Positions 36,828 through 46,875 of a DNA stretch of 64,000 bases are shown here, in pieces. The translations under genes were made by a program, and so were the position numbers. The stretch comes from Paraburkholderia silvatlantica (GTDB lineage Bacteria > Pseudomonadota > Gammaproteobacteria > Burkholderiales > Burkholderiaceae), in contig NZ_QEOL01000005.1 of NCBI RefSeq assembly GCF_003096715.1, positions 248,001 to 312,000 of the forward strand. The letters run 5' to 3'. The notes under the pieces are model-generated. The model worked only from the letters and a program-made list of their open reading frames with translations, made no database searches and was not told the origin of the DNA. Every line of letters starts with the position of its first letter. Position 1 is the first letter of the stretch.

Positions 36828-37838
36828 CTACCCGCGAGGCTGCCAAAAGGCGTTGCGGGCATTTGCCGTGCGGTAGTCGCTCGGGCGCTGCCCGGTCCAT
36901 TTGCGGAACGCCCGATGAAACGCGCTCGGCTCTGCGAACCCGACCGCGGCGGCGACGTCGGCGACAGAGCGGCCCGGTTCCTGCAACGCCGCGATCGCCA
37001 GGTCGCGGCGCAATTCGTCCTTGATCGACTGGCAGCTATGGCCTTCCTGGCTCAGCCGCCGGCGCAGCGTAGCGGGCGCCATGTTCAGGCGCTGCGCGAT
37101 GGCGTCGGCATCGGGCCACGCGGTGACGGGCAGGGCGCGCAGCGCGCGTCGCACGCGCGCTGCGTACGAGCCCGGATTGCGGTACTTCACGACGAAGTTG
37201 CCGGGTGCGTTGCGCAGAAACGTCCGCGCCGAGTTGGCGGTCTGGATCACGGGCAGTTCGAGAAAGCCCGGCGCGAATTCGAACCACGTGGCCGGCTGAT
37301 CGAACGCCATTTCGTCGCAGAGCATGAGCTGGTATTCGTGCGCCGCGACCGGCTGCGGGCAGCGAAAGCGCGCCGCGAGCAGCGGAATGCGCCGTCCCAC
37401 GAGCCAGCACACGAGTCCGTAGACGAGGATGAACCAGGTGGCGTACGCGAACATGGTGGGCGCGGGTTTGCCGGCGCGCTGCGAGAGCGTGACGCGCACG
37501 CGCGTGGCGTCGATGTCGATCTCGCCCGACAGATCGTCGAGTACGAGCCGCATGAAGTGCACGGCGCGCTGCAGCGCCTGGCGGCCCGTGCCGGCGCCGA
37601 GCGCCGCGTGCGTCATGGCGATGAAGCTGCCGCTTTTCATCGCGTGCGAATCCTGGCCGAAGAATTCGTCGTCGAGCGCGCGCGCGATGCCCGACCACAA
37701 CTGGCCGTATTGCGCCGCGCTCACGCGTGCCCCGGGCGCGAGCAGCACGGCCGGCGCGATGCCGGCGGCATCCGTGAGCGGCGCGGTTTCAAGGCCGCCC
37801 GCGCGCGCCAGCGCCAGCGTCTCGTTCACGAGGCTCAT
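36828..37838 (-). CDS. AraC-family regulator
   Basis: A 336-residue regulator. The N-terminal 220 residues are the ligand domain of the OruR/ArgR-like AraC type ([40 protein letters not shown]). The C-terminal AraC domain has two helix-turn-helices: [23 protein letters not shown] and [34 protein letters not shown]. The start at 37838 was chosen over a longer frame. It is divergent from the acyl-CoA operon beginning at 38064 and probably activates it in response to a substrate of that pathway. Confidence 0.86.
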   Translation of the reverse strand: MSLVNETLALARAGGLETAPLTDAAGIAPAVLLAPGARVSAAQYGQLWSGIARALDDEFFGQDSHAMKSGSFIAMTHAALGAGTGRQALQRAVHFMRLVLDDLSGEIDIDATRVRVTLSQRAGKPAPTMFAYATWFILVYGLVCWLVGRRIPLLAARFRCPQPVAAHEYQLMLCDEMAFDQPATWFEFAPGFLELPVIQTANSARTFLRNAPGNFVVKYRNPGSYAARVRRALRALPVTAWPDADAIAQRLNMAPATLRRRLSQEGHSCQSIKDELRRDLAIAALQEPGRSVADVAAAVGFAEPSAFHRAFRKWTGQRPSDYRTANARNAFWQPRG

Positions 37839-38063
37839 CGAGATCGTGCCTTTTTCGCTCAGTGTCTGGCTTCTCGCCGGTCGCACAGAATCGCCTCCCA
37901 AGGGGTTATGACAGCCGATATGGTAAATCCGATCAGCGACTTTGAGCGTGGCGGGCATCGAATACGGTCGCTCGCGTGCCTACACTTTTCGCAAGCCTTG
38001 CAGCCGGGGCCGCATCGCGCCACAGTGGAAGGCAAGCGCAAGAGACACAGGAAGGGGACACAC

Positions 38064-39197
38064 ATGGACGAGTTCTATACCGACGACCAGCGCATGATCC
38101 GCGACGCCGCGCGCGATTTTGCGAGCGGGCAACTGGCGCCGAATGCAGCGCAATGGGACCGCGACGGCAGGCTGCCCGACGAGGTCGTCAAGCAACTGGG
38201 CGAACTGGGTTTTCTCGGCATGATCGTGCCGCAGGAGCAGGGCGGCACGTACACCGATTACGTGGCCTATGCGCTCGCCATGGAGGAGATCGCGGCCGGC
38301 TGCGCCTCGTGCGCGACGCTCGTGAGCGTGCACAACTCGGTGGGCTGCGGACCGATCCTGCAGTTCGGCACCGACGCGCAAAAGGACCGCTGGCTCGGCA
38401 AGCTCGCGAGCGGCGAGCTGATCGGCGCGTTTTGCCTGACCGAGCCGCAGGCAGGCTCCGAGGCGAACAACCTGCGCACGCGCGCCGAACTGCGCGACGG
38501 CAAGTGGGTGCTCAACGGCAACAAGCAGTTCGTGACCAACGGCTCACGCGCGAACATCGCCATCGTGTTCGCCGTGACCGATCCCGACGCCGGCAAGCGC
38601 GGCATTTCCGCGTTCATCGTGCCGACCGATACGCCGGGCTTCAACGTCGGGCCGCCCGAGAAAAAGCTGGGCATCCGCGCTTCGGACACCTGCCCGATCT
38701 CGCTTGTGGACTGCGCGATTCCCGAGGCGAACCTGCTCGGCCAGCGCGGCGAAGGGTTGAAGATCGCGCTGGCGAATCTCGAAGGCGGACGCATCGGCAT
38801 TGCCGCGCAGGCGCTGGGCATTGCGCGCGCGGCCTTCGATGCGGCGCGTGCCTATGCGCACGAACGCGTGCAGTTCGGCGAGCCCATCATCAAGCATCAG
38901 AGCGTGGCCAACCTGCTCGCGGATATGCATACGCGCATCAACGCCGCGCGCCATCTCGTGCATCACGCGGCGCGGCTGCGCTCGCTTGGCAAGCCGTGCC
39001 TTTCCGAGGCATCGCAGGCCAAGCTCTATGCTTCCGAAATGGCCGAGGAAGTGTGCTCCCACGCGATTCAGATTCATGGCGGCTACGGCTTCCTGAACGA
39101 TTATCCGGTGGAGCGCCACTACCGCGACGCACGCATCACGCAGATCTATGAAGGCACGAGCGAAGTGCAGAGGATGGTGATTGCACGGCAGCTTTGA
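38064..39197 (+). CDS. Acyl-CoA dehydrogenase, probably isobutyryl-CoA dehydrogenase
   Basis: A 377-residue FAD-dependent acyl-CoA dehydrogenase. Visible motifs are [34 protein letters not shown] and the C-terminal [41 protein letters not shown], where the Glu of YEGTSE is the usual catalytic base. The operon also encodes an enoyl-CoA hydratase and a 3-hydroxyisobutyryl-CoA hydrolase, so isobutyryl-CoA (valine degradation) is the likely substrate. GAAGGGGACACAC precedes the ATG at 38064. Confidence 0.85.
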   Translation: MDEFYTDDQRMIRDAARDFASGQLAPNAAQWDRDGRLPDEVVKQLGELGFLGMIVPQEQGGTYTDYVAYALAMEEIAAGCASCATLVSVHNSVGCGPILQFGTDAQKDRWLGKLASGELIGAFCLTEPQAGSEANNLRTRAELRDGKWVLNGNKQFVTNGSRANIAIVFAVTDPDAGKRGISAFIVPTDTPGFNVGPPEKKLGIRASDTCPISLVDCAIPEANLLGQRGEGLKIALANLEGGRIGIAAQALGIARAAFDAARAYAHERVQFGEPIIKHQSVANLLADMHTRINAARHLVHHAARLRSLGKPCLSEASQAKLYASEMAEEVCSHAIQIHGGYGFLNDYPVERHYRDARITQIYEGTSEVQRMVIARQL

Positions 39198-39260
39198 AAA
39201 GAGTGAGGATGACGAAGCAACAATAAGCGGGCGCATGAGCACGCCGACAAGGAGACGACG

Positions 39261-40985
39261 ATGACCGGGTTCACCCCTTCCGCGCAGGCCTTCATCGACG
39301 CACGCGAGCTGCTGCTGCGTCACCGTACCGACTACGCACGCGCGTACGAAGCATTCGCGTGGCCGAAGCTCGACCTGTTCAACTGGGCGCTCGACTACTT
39401 CGACGTGATGGCGCGCGGCAACGACAACCCGGCGCTCTGGATCGTCGACGACCTGGCGGACGGCGGCACGCGCTATTCGTTTGCGCAGATGTCCGAGCGC
39501 TCGTCGCGCATGGCGAATTTTCTGCGCGAGCAGGGCGTTGCGCGCGGCGACCGCTTGCTGTTGATGCTGCCCAATCGCGTCGAACTCTGGGACGTGATGC
39601 TGGCGGCGATGAAGCTGGGCGCCATCGTGCTGCCCGCCACGACGCAGCTCTCACCCGACGACGTGCGCGAGCGCGTGGAAACGGGCGGCGCGCGCTATGT
39701 CGTCGTGGACGCCGCCGAACTCGGCAAATTCGCTGCGCTCGACCCGGGCGTGAGGCGCATTGCGGCAGGCGCGGCGCCCAATGCGTGCGAAGGCTGGATC
39801 GATCTTGCGCGCGCGTACGAAGCGAGCCCCGCGTTCGAACCCGACGGCCCGACGCGCGCCGCCGACCCGCTCCTGCTGTATTTCACCTCGGGCACGACCT
39901 CGAAGCCCAAGCTCGTCGAACACACGCACGAGAGCTACCCCGTAGGCCACCTTTCGACGATGTACTGGATCGGCCTCATGCCCGGCGACGTCCACTGGAA
40001 CATCAGTTCGCCGGGCTGGGCCAAGCACGCGTGGAGCTGCTTCTTCGCGCCGTGGAACGCGCAGGCCTGCGTGTTCGTCTACAACTACGCGCGCTTCGTG
40101 CCGAAAGACACGCTCGCCGCGCTCGTGCAATGCGGTGTGACCACGCTGTGCGCGCCGCCCACGGTGTGGCGCATGCTCGTGCAGGAGCCGCTCGCAACGT
40201 ATGCGGTGAAGCTGCGCGAGATCGTGGGCGCGGGCGAGCCGCTCAATCCCGAGATCATCGAGCGCGTGCGTCACGCGTGGGGCATCACGATCCGCGACGG
40301 TTACGGCCAGACCGAAACGACCTGCCAGATCGGCAACCCGCCGGGCCAGCCCGTCGTGGCGGGCTCGATGGGACGGCCGCTGCCGGGCTACCGCGTGGAA
40401 CTCGTCGATGCCGACGATCGGCCCGCGAGCGAGGGCGAAATCGCGCTGCCGGTTGGGCGAGATTCGGCGCACCGTCCGCTCGGCCTGATGACGGGCTATG
40501 CGAACAACGCGAAAGCGAGCGAGTACGCCATGCGCAACGGCTACTACCACACGTCCGATGTCGCCCTGCGTCGCGACGACGGCTATTACGTCTACGTGGG
40601 CCGCGCCGACGACGTGTTCAAGTCGTCCGACTACCGCCTGAGCCCGTTCGAACTGGAAAGCGTGCTGATCGAGCACGAGGCGATCGCCGAGGCGGCCGTC
40701 GTGCCGAGTCCGGACGAGTTGCGCCTCTCGGTGCCGAAGGCCTTCGTGATCGTGCGCCAGGGCTTCGAGGCGGGCCCCGAACTCGCACGCGAGGTGTTCC
40801 GCTTCTCGCGCGAAAAGCTCGCGCCGTACAAGCGCATCCGCCGCCTGCAGTTCAGCGACCTGCCCAAGACCATCTCGGGCAAGATCCGCCGCGTGGAGCT
40901 GCGCCGACGCGAAATGGAGCGCACCGCCGAGTCCCCGCGACAACCCGACGAGTATTGGGAAGAGGATTTTCCCGAGTTGCGCTGA
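39261..40985 (+). CDS. Acyl-CoA synthetase (AMP-forming)
   Basis: A 574-residue adenylate-forming enzyme that activates a carboxylic acid to its CoA thioester with ATP. The ATP-binding loop YFTSGTTSKPK lies near residue 207, RDGYGQTETTCQIGN near 343, YVGRADDVFKSSDYRLSP near 443, and the catalytic lysine region KTISGKIRRVELRRRE near 537. Overall it resembles medium-chain acyl-CoA synthetases. In this operon it probably supplies isobutyryl-CoA or a similar short branched acyl-CoA from the free acid. AAGGAG precedes the ATG. Confidence 0.88.
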   Translation: MTGFTPSAQAFIDARELLLRHRTDYARAYEAFAWPKLDLFNWALDYFDVMARGNDNPALWIVDDLADGGTRYSFAQMSERSSRMANFLREQGVARGDRLLLMLPNRVELWDVMLAAMKLGAIVLPATTQLSPDDVRERVETGGARYVVVDAAELGKFAALDPGVRRIAAGAAPNACEGWIDLARAYEASPAFEPDGPTRAADPLLLYFTSGTTSKPKLVEHTHESYPVGHLSTMYWIGLMPGDVHWNISSPGWAKHAWSCFFAPWNAQACVFVYNYARFVPKDTLAALVQCGVTTLCAPPTVWRMLVQEPLATYAVKLREIVGAGEPLNPEIIERVRHAWGITIRDGYGQTETTCQIGNPPGQPVVAGSMGRPLPGYRVELVDADDRPASEGEIALPVGRDSAHRPLGLMTGYANNAKASEYAMRNGYYHTSDVALRRDDGYYVYVGRADDVFKSSDYRLSPFELESVLIEHEAIAEAAVVPSPDELRLSVPKAFVIVRQGFEAGPELAREVFRFSREKLAPYKRIRRLQFSDLPKTISGKIRRVELRRREMERTAESPRQPDEYWEEDFPELR

Positions 40986-41004
40986 TATCCACACGGAGTC
41001 CGAA

Positions 41005-41790
41005 ATGATCGAATTCGAATACGCGCACGAGGGCGCGGTGGCACTGCTCACGCTTTCGCGGCCGCCTGCGAATGCCTTTACGGTCGACGGCTTGCGTCAG
41101 CTCCAGCAGGTCGTCGAGGCGTTCGACCGTGAGCCGCAGGTGCGCGCGGTCGTCATCACCGGCAGCGGGCCGAAGTTTTTCAGCGCGGGCGCCGACCTCA
41201 ATGCCTTCGCCGGCGGCGATCGCGAGGTCGCGCGCACGGCGGCGAGCGCGTTTGGCGCGGCATTCGAGGCGCTGCAGCAGGCGCGGCCCGTGGTCATCGC
41301 GGCGATCAACGGCTATGCAATGGGCGGCGGCCTGGAGTGCGCGCTCGCATGCGATATCCGCATTGCCGAGGAGCATGCGCAACTCGCGCTGCCCGAGCCT
41401 GCCGTGGGGCTGCTGCCCGCCGGCTGCGGTACGCAGACCTTGCCCTGGCTCGTAGGCGAAGGCTGGGCCAAGCGCATCATCCTCACGGGCGAACGCGTGG
41501 ACGCGCAAACGGCGCTGCGCATCGGTCTCGTGGAGGAAGTCGTCGCAACCGGCGGCGCGCGCGAGGCCGCGCTTGCCATGGCCGCGCGTGTCGCGGGCCT
41601 GAGCCCGCAAGCGGTCACCTTCAGCAAGACGTTGATCCATCAGGCGCGCAATGGCGTGCCGCGCGGCGCGGCGCTCGCCGTCGAGCGTGAGCGTTTCGTC
41701 GATCTGTTCGATTCGCCCAACCAGCGCGAAGGCGTCAACGCGTTCCTGGAAAAACGCAAACCGCGCTGGCATATTGAAACGGAGAATTAG
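41005..41790 (+). CDS. Enoyl-CoA hydratase
   Basis: A 261-residue crotonase. The oxyanion-hole motifs are SGPKFFSAGADLNAFAGGD and NGYAMGGGLECALACDIRI, with LPEPAVGLLPAGCGTQTLPWLVGEGWAK supplying the second catalytic glutamate region. In this operon the natural substrate is methacrylyl-CoA, hydrated to 3-hydroxyisobutyryl-CoA. It lies 19 bases after the synthetase gene and 3 bases before the hydrolase gene. Confidence 0.87.
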   Translation: MIEFEYAHEGAVALLTLSRPPANAFTVDGLRQLQQVVEAFDREPQVRAVVITGSGPKFFSAGADLNAFAGGDREVARTAASAFGAAFEALQQARPVVIAAINGYAMGGGLECALACDIRIAEEHAQLALPEPAVGLLPAGCGTQTLPWLVGEGWAKRIILTGERVDAQTALRIGLVEEVVATGGAREAALAMAARVAGLSPQAVTFSKTLIHQARNGVPRGAALAVERERFVDLFDSPNQREGVNAFLEKRKPRWHIETEN

Positions 41791-41793
41791 GCG

Positions 41794-42942
41794 ATGAACG
41801 CAACACCCGCTTGCGCGCAGGCTGCGACGGAAGCCGAAAAAGATGTGCTGTTTCGCGTGGTCAATCGTGTGGCGATCGTCACGCTCAACCGGCCGGCTGC
41901 GCTCAATGCGCTCTCGCACGCCATGGTGCGCGAACTGGCCGGGCTGCTGGAGCGCGTGCGCACGGACGACGGCATCGTCGCGCTCGTGCTCGAAGGAGCG
42001 GGACCGAAAGGCTTTTGTGCGGGCGGGGACGTGCGCGCGATTTATCGGCTCGCACGCGAAAAAGCGCGCGCAGGCGCGAACGGCTGGCAGCAGTTCTTCG
42101 TCGATGAATACCGTCTTGATTACGCGCTGCACACGTATTCCAAGCCGCTCGTCGCAGTGCTCGACGGCGTGACGATGGGCGGCGGCATGGGTCTCGGCCA
42201 GGCGGCGGCGCTGCGCGTGGCGACTTCGCGCACGAAAATCGCGATGCCGGAAACGCGGATCGGGCTCTTGCCCGATGTTGGCGCGACGCACTTCCTCGCG
42301 AAGATGCCGGTGGAGACGGCGCTTTACGTGGGCTTGACCGGCGCGATGCTCAGCGGCGCGGACGCGCTGCATTGCGGCCTCGCGGATGCGTGCGTGCCGG
42401 GCGAATGGCTCGATGGCTACGAGGCACGTCTGCTGGCCGCGCAATGGTCAGGCGATGTGCAGGCTTCGTTGCGCGAAGTATTCGTCGCGCCGTGTCAGGA
42501 GGCTAACGAGGGTGCGCTCGCTGAGTTCACGGCGCTCATCGTGCGGCACTTCGACCGCCGCTTGCGTGTCGAGCAGATCGTCGCCTCGCTGCACGCCGAC
42601 CTCGAACGCGAACACCCGCAAGCCGAACGCGCGTGGCTCGAAGCCACGCTCGAAGCGCTCACGCACTATTCGCCCACGATGCTCGAAGTCACGCGCGAAG
42701 CGCTGTTGCGCGGCCGCCAGATGACGCTCGCCGAGTGCTTCCGCATGGAGCTCGGCATCGTTGGCCGTGCGATCGAGGAGGGCGACTTCTGCGAAGGCGT
42801 GCGTGCGCATCTCGTCGACAAGGACCGCAAGCCGCGCTGGGCGCCCGCCACGCTCGTCGAGGTGCGGACCGAACGCGTGCAGCGTTTTCTTGCGTCGCCG
42901 TGGCGTGCCGAAGCGCATCCGCTGGCGGACCTCGGCCAATAG
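41794..42942 (+). CDS. 3-Hydroxyisobutyryl-CoA hydrolase
   Basis: A 382-residue crotonase-superfamily thioesterase. It has the hydrolase-type GFCAGGDVRAIY instead of the hydratase motif, then DGVTMGGGMGLGQAAALRVAT and MPETRIGLLPDVGATHFLAKMP, and the longer C-terminus of this family (QMTLAECFRMELGIVGRAI). It releases 3-hydroxyisobutyrate from its CoA ester in valine degradation. The expected next enzyme, 3-hydroxyisobutyrate dehydrogenase, is not in the operon. The stop is four bases from that of the convergent ClC gene. Confidence 0.88.
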   Translation: MNATPACAQAATEAEKDVLFRVVNRVAIVTLNRPAALNALSHAMVRELAGLLERVRTDDGIVALVLEGAGPKGFCAGGDVRAIYRLAREKARAGANGWQQFFVDEYRLDYALHTYSKPLVAVLDGVTMGGGMGLGQAAALRVATSRTKIAMPETRIGLLPDVGATHFLAKMPVETALYVGLTGAMLSGADALHCGLADACVPGEWLDGYEARLLAAQWSGDVQASLREVFVAPCQEANEGALAEFTALIVRHFDRRLRVEQIVASLHADLEREHPQAERAWLEATLEALTHYSPTMLEVTREALLRGRQMTLAECFRMELGIVGRAIEEGDFCEGVRAHLVDKDRKPRWAPATLVEVRTERVQRFLASPWRAEAHPLADLGQ

Positions 42943-42946
42943 CGCT

Positions 42947-44335
42947 TTAGTCCGAGGACTCGCGTGCCGACGGCTCGCGCAGCGCGGCGAGCCGCAGTTC
43001 GCGCTCGGCGCCAGCCGCCGGTGCGCCGTGGGAAGGACGCTGCGTGCGCGTCAGCAGCCGCAGCGTGGCGACAGAGCCGGCCACGGCGAGCAGCAGCGGA
43101 ATCGCCAGATCGTGATTCACGTGCGTGAATTCGAGAATCAGCACGGTCGCGGTGATCGGCATCTGCATCGACGACGCGAGGAACGCGCCCGCGCCGACGA
43201 TCGCGAAGGCACCCGGCGAAAGACCGGGCCACACGTGATTCACAAGCCCTGCAATCACGACGGCAAGCAGCGCGCCGTTCGCGAGCCCCGGCGTGAGCAG
43301 GCCGCCCTTGGCGCCCGCGCGCAACGTGGTCGTCGTGATGAACACGCGCAGCGCGAGCAGCGTGGCCGCGAGGCCGATGCCGAGGTTGTCGTCGAAGCTC
43401 AGGCCAGCCGGGCCCTTGCCGTTGCCGAGCAGCTGCGGAAACCAGATGGCCAGCACGCCGATGCCCGCGAAATTCACGAGCGTGTAGAGCGGCAGCCGCC
43501 AGTCCTTCGGCGACGCATCGCGCGCGCGGCTCGTCACGCGCGAGAAGCCGTGTGCGGCTGCGCCGAACAGCGGTCCGCAGAGCACCGACCACATCACGAG
43601 TTGCGCATTGATGCCGTAGGCGGGCACGTGGTATTGCTGCGCGTCGCCGAGACCGATCCATGCGATTCCCGCCGCAATGGCCGAGGTGGCGATCGCCGGC
43701 ACCGCCACCGACCAGCCGAACGTGCCGAGCAGCACTTCGAGCACGAACATCGCACCGCCCAGCGGCACGTTGTACACGGCCGCCAGCCCCGCGCCCGCGC
43801 CGCACGCAATCATGACGCGGCGCTCTGCGGCGGTGAGGCCCGTACGCTTCGCGAGCCAGGTCGCGAACGCGGCGCCGATCTCGCGTGGCGCGACTTCGCG
43901 CCCGAGCGGCGAACCCATCGCGACGGTCACGATCTGCAGCAGCGCATGCACGGTGGTCGCGAAAATGGGCATGCGCTTGCCGCCCGGCTTGATCGCCGCG
44001 CTGATGCTCACGAGCGGACGCGCGTAGCGATAGAGCGCCCACCATCCGCCGCCGCCGATCAGCCCGCACGCGAGGAGCACCGCCACGCGCCGCCAGGGCG
44101 CGGTATCGGTCACGCCCTGCAGAAAGCTCTCCGCGCCGACGATGTGCCCCGCGCCGTAGCCATAGGCGGCGTGCTGGATCGCGTGCAGCAGCAGCGCGAG
44201 CAGCATGCCGCCGAGGCCTGCTGCGATGCCGGTGAGTACGGTCACGATCGCAAGCGTGACGAGCGGGCTGCGTGGAGGCGGACGATCGGCGTTGGCGCGA
44301 GGGCGCGGCGCGGGTTGGGGCGTAAGGGATGACAC
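42947..44335 (-). CDS. ClC-family chloride channel/antiporter
   Basis: A 462-residue membrane protein with 10 or more hydrophobic helices. ClC selectivity motifs are present in partly altered form: MGSPLGREVAPREIG (Glu of GRE is the gating glutamate position), GKGPAGLSFDDN and AGAKGGLLTPGLANGALL, with MPITATVLILEFT near the end. It resembles ClcB proteins, which support acid resistance. The start is a GTG at 44335 without a clear ribosome-binding site, so it is uncertain. It is 34 bases downstream of ppnP and may be co-transcribed. Confidence 0.84.
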   Translation of the reverse strand: MSSLTPQPAPRPRANADRPPPRSPLVTLAIVTVLTGIAAGLGGMLLALLLHAIQHAAYGYGAGHIVGAESFLQGVTDTAPWRRVAVLLACGLIGGGGWWALYRYARPLVSISAAIKPGGKRMPIFATTVHALLQIVTVAMGSPLGREVAPREIGAAFATWLAKRTGLTAAERRVMIACGAGAGLAAVYNVPLGGAMFVLEVLLGTFGWSVAVPAIATSAIAAGIAWIGLGDAQQYHVPAYGINAQLVMWSVLCGPLFGAAAHGFSRVTSRARDASPKDWRLPLYTLVNFAGIGVLAIWFPQLLGNGKGPAGLSFDDNLGIGLAATLLALRVFITTTTLRAGAKGGLLTPGLANGALLAVVIAGLVNHVWPGLSPGAFAIVGAGAFLASSMQMPITATVLILEFTHVNHDLAIPLLLAVAGSVATLRLLTRTQRPSHGAPAAGAERELRLAALREPSARESSD

Positions 44336-44369
44336 GGCGGGAAGACAGGCATGCGAATCGATGCAACGC

Positions 44370-44690
44370 TTACAGATAGCTGCAAACGTAGTCGAGCGTC
44401 TCGACCACTTCGATGTCGAAACGGCTCTTGCCCGGCACCGAGAACGACTCGCCGGCGCTGTAGGTCTGCCACTCGTCCGTGCCTTCCAGGCGGATGCGGC
44501 ACCGGCCGGCCTGCACTTCCATCAGCTCGGCGGCGTCGGTGCCGAAGTTCAGCGTGCCCGGCAGGATCACGCCGAGCGTCTTGCGCGAGCCGTCGGCGAA
44601 CAGCACGGTGTGCGAAACACACTTGCCGTCGAAGTAGACGTTGGCGCGTTTGATTACGGAAACCTGGTCGAATTGTGCTGCTGCCGTCAT
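44370..44690 (-). CDS. ppnP: Pyrimidine/purine nucleoside phosphorylase
   Basis: A 106-residue single-domain cupin of the PpnP (formerly YaiE/DUF1255) family, which phosphorolyses several nucleosides to base and ribose 1-phosphate. The family signatures [49 protein letters not shown] and [16 protein letters not shown] are all visible, and the length is normal. It is cytosolic. The ATG at 44690 was chosen because the upstream extension is unlike the family. Confidence 0.93.
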   Translation of the reverse strand: MTAAAQFDQVSVIKRANVYFDGKCVSHTVLFADGSRKTLGVILPGTLNFGTDAAELMEVQAGRCRIRLEGTDEWQTYSAGESFSVPGKSRFDIEVVETLDYVCSYL

Positions 44691-44848
44691 GGCGGTCTTC
44701 CTCTGTCTTCGTGAATGGAACCGGGCGCCGGGACGACACGTCGTCCGCGGCGAGGCCGCCATCATACCGGCACTCGGGTGCGCCGGGCGCATGGCATCGC
44801 CGTTCGCGCACCCGATCTACGCAGCAAGAATCCGCGCGGGCTCGAGGC

Positions 44849-45649
44849 TTACTCCGGCTTCACCGCCACCGAAGCCTCGGAAGTCAGCATCATGAACGTG
44901 AAGCTCTCCTGCAGATACAGCTTCACGCTCTTGTCGTCATGCGACGAATACCCGATCGACACATCCTGCCCGAGGTGGAACGCGAAATCGCCGCCACGCG
45001 TGCTCAGGATCGCGCCGCCCTCGATGGCCGGCGCCCAGATGATCTCGCCGTTCACGAGACGGCGAATGTGCTCGAGAATCGGATAGCCCATGTCGCTCGC
45101 TTCGCTCACCGCCGTGTACGCATCGGAGCCGAGCAGCACCGCGTACGGACCGTCCACGCCTTGCAGGCGCAACTGCTCGAGCGCCTTGGCGATGACCGTG
45201 GGGTAGTCGGCGATATCGGCCGGCATCGGCAGGATCGGGTTCGACGAGCCCTCGCGGATGCCCGTGATCTGCGCGGCCGTGTAGCCGTCGAAAATCGCGC
45301 GGTCTTCGGCGAACGCGAGGCGCGTGGCCGCGTCCTTGGCCGGCTGCCAGTCGGAGTCTTCGGCGCCGCGTTCCACGTCGTCGATGGCGTCGCGCGACAG
45401 CTCGAACGGCACGCGCAATTCCACGATCGCCTTCACTTCGCGCTGGCGCGCGCGGATGCCTTCGAGCGGCGCTTCGATGCCGTTCTGGTGGCCGGTGCCG
45501 ACTGCCGCGAGCGCCGGGCCGCCGGGGCCCTCGACGTCCACGACGCGGCGGCCCGCGAGCGAGCGCTTGAAGGTGCGCGCCACTTCTTCTTCGATTTGCG
45601 ACCACGCGGCCGTGGAAATGGGCGCCAGCTCGCGATGGAGGTTATTCAT
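44849..45649 (-). CDS. Encapsulin shell protein (family 1)
   Basis: A 266-residue HK97-fold protein that self-assembles into a protein nanocompartment. It matches the linocin/CFP29 family: MNNLHRELAPISTAAWSQIEEEVARTFKRSLAGRRVVDVEGP at the start, the E-loop region and the terminal SFTFMMLTSEASVAVKP. Its start codon lies inside the end of the DyP gene (8-base overlap). Its Shine-Dalgarno AAAGGAG is part of the codons for the DyP cargo-loading peptide, so shell and cargo synthesis are translationally linked. Confidence 0.94.
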   Translation of the reverse strand: MNNLHRELAPISTAAWSQIEEEVARTFKRSLAGRRVVDVEGPGGPALAAVGTGHQNGIEAPLEGIRARQREVKAIVELRVPFELSRDAIDDVERGAEDSDWQPAKDAATRLAFAEDRAIFDGYTAAQITGIREGSSNPILPMPADIADYPTVIAKALEQLRLQGVDGPYAVLLGSDAYTAVSEASDMGYPILEHIRRLVNGEIIWAPAIEGGAILSTRGGDFAFHLGQDVSIGYSSHDDKSVKLYLQESFTFMMLTSEASVAVKPE

Positions 45650-46727
45650 GCCGGGGTGCTCCTTTAAGGGATCCGATGGCGAGCGAGCCGTCCGCGCTCG
45701 GCGCGGCGGCAGGCCCGGTTTCTGTTTCTGATGAACCGGCGGCGCTCACCTCGACGGTGGGCGCGGCGCCCGGGTCGACTTCGGCGAGTGCTTCGAGCAG
45801 CGTTTGCGACGGCACGAAGAACAGGCCCCCCGTGACGGCGCGGCTGAAGTCGAGCAGACGGTCATAGTTGCCGGGCGGCAGGCCGACGAACATGTTTTCG
45901 AGCATCTGTTCGATCGGCTCGGGCGAGCGCGCGTAGCCGATGAAGTAGGTGCCGAATTCGGCCGAGCCGGGCCGGCCGAACGGCATGTTGTCGCGCAGGA
46001 TCTTGATCTCGTTGCCCGCGTCGTCTTCGAGCGTGGTGAGCGAGCTGTGCGACCAGCTCGGCTTCACCGCTTCGTCCAGTTCGATGTCCTGCAGCTTGGT
46101 GCGGCCGATGATGTGCTCCTGGGCCTCCACGGAAAGCGCGTTCCAGCCTTTCATGTCGTGCAGGTACTTCTGGACGAGCACGTAGCTGCCGCCGCAGAAT
46201 TCGGGATCTTCGGTTTCGCCGATCACCGTGAAATGGACGGCTTCGTTGCCCGTCGGATTCTCGGTGCCGTCGACGAAGCCGATCATCGCGCGCATGTCGA
46301 AGTTGCGAAAGCCGTGCACTTCGTCCACGGTCGTGACCGCGCCTTCCAGGCGCGTCATGAGCTGGGTGGCCAGCTCGAAACAGAGGTCGGTTTCGTCGGC
46401 GCGAATGTGCAGCAGGATGTCGCCCGGCGTGGCAATGGCCTTGCGCTCGCCCGTGCCGAATTCGCGGAACGGGTGCAGGCCGGCCGGGCGCGGCTCGCCG
46501 AACAGCTTGTCCCATGCGTCGGACGAAAAGCCGACCACGCACGACAGATTGCCGGCGGGTACGCGCTTGCCGACCGCGCGCACGAGGTTGGCGACATCGG
46601 CGCACCAGGCGCGCACGGTGGCGCGGCTCGCGGCGTCTTCGTTGACGGTCGCCACGATGAAGAAGGCGTTGCGCGTGACGGCGCTGGAGACGGACTGCGG
46701 TTCCTGCGTGAGAGAGGCCGGCGTCAT
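45642..46727 (-). CDS. DyP-type peroxidase, encapsulin cargo
   Basis: A 361-residue haem peroxidase. The DyP signature GFVDGTENP supplies the catalytic aspartate, and YVLVQKYLHDMKGW holds a histidine in the region of the haem ligand. After residue about 315 comes an Ala/Ser/Glu linker. The C-terminus DGSLAIGSLKGAPRHE is a clear encapsulin cargo-loading peptide (family consensus near SLGIGSLKG). It is therefore expected to be packed inside the nanocompartment encoded next. The start at 46727 was chosen over a longer frame. Confidence 0.94.
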   Translation of the reverse strand: MTPASLTQEPQSVSSAVTRNAFFIVATVNEDAASRATVRAWCADVANLVRAVGKRVPAGNLSCVVGFSSDAWDKLFGEPRPAGLHPFREFGTGERKAIATPGDILLHIRADETDLCFELATQLMTRLEGAVTTVDEVHGFRNFDMRAMIGFVDGTENPTGNEAVHFTVIGETEDPEFCGGSYVLVQKYLHDMKGWNALSVEAQEHIIGRTKLQDIELDEAVKPSWSHSSLTTLEDDAGNEIKILRDNMPFGRPGSAEFGTYFIGYARSPEPIEQMLENMFVGLPPGNYDRLLDFSRAVTGGLFFVPSQTLLEALAEVDPGAAPTVEVSAAGSSETETGPAAAPSADGSLAIGSLKGAPRHE

Positions 46728-46875
46728 GATGTGGGGTATCGCTTCTGGGTCCTGAGTCGGGTTTGGGTTCTGCTGCGCCCGCATAGTTTAGCCAAACTCG
46801 GGGAAAACGGCCGTTTGCAGGCGAGAGGGGTGCCGTGCGACGATAATCGATGTCATGGCGAGCGGGAGACACACC

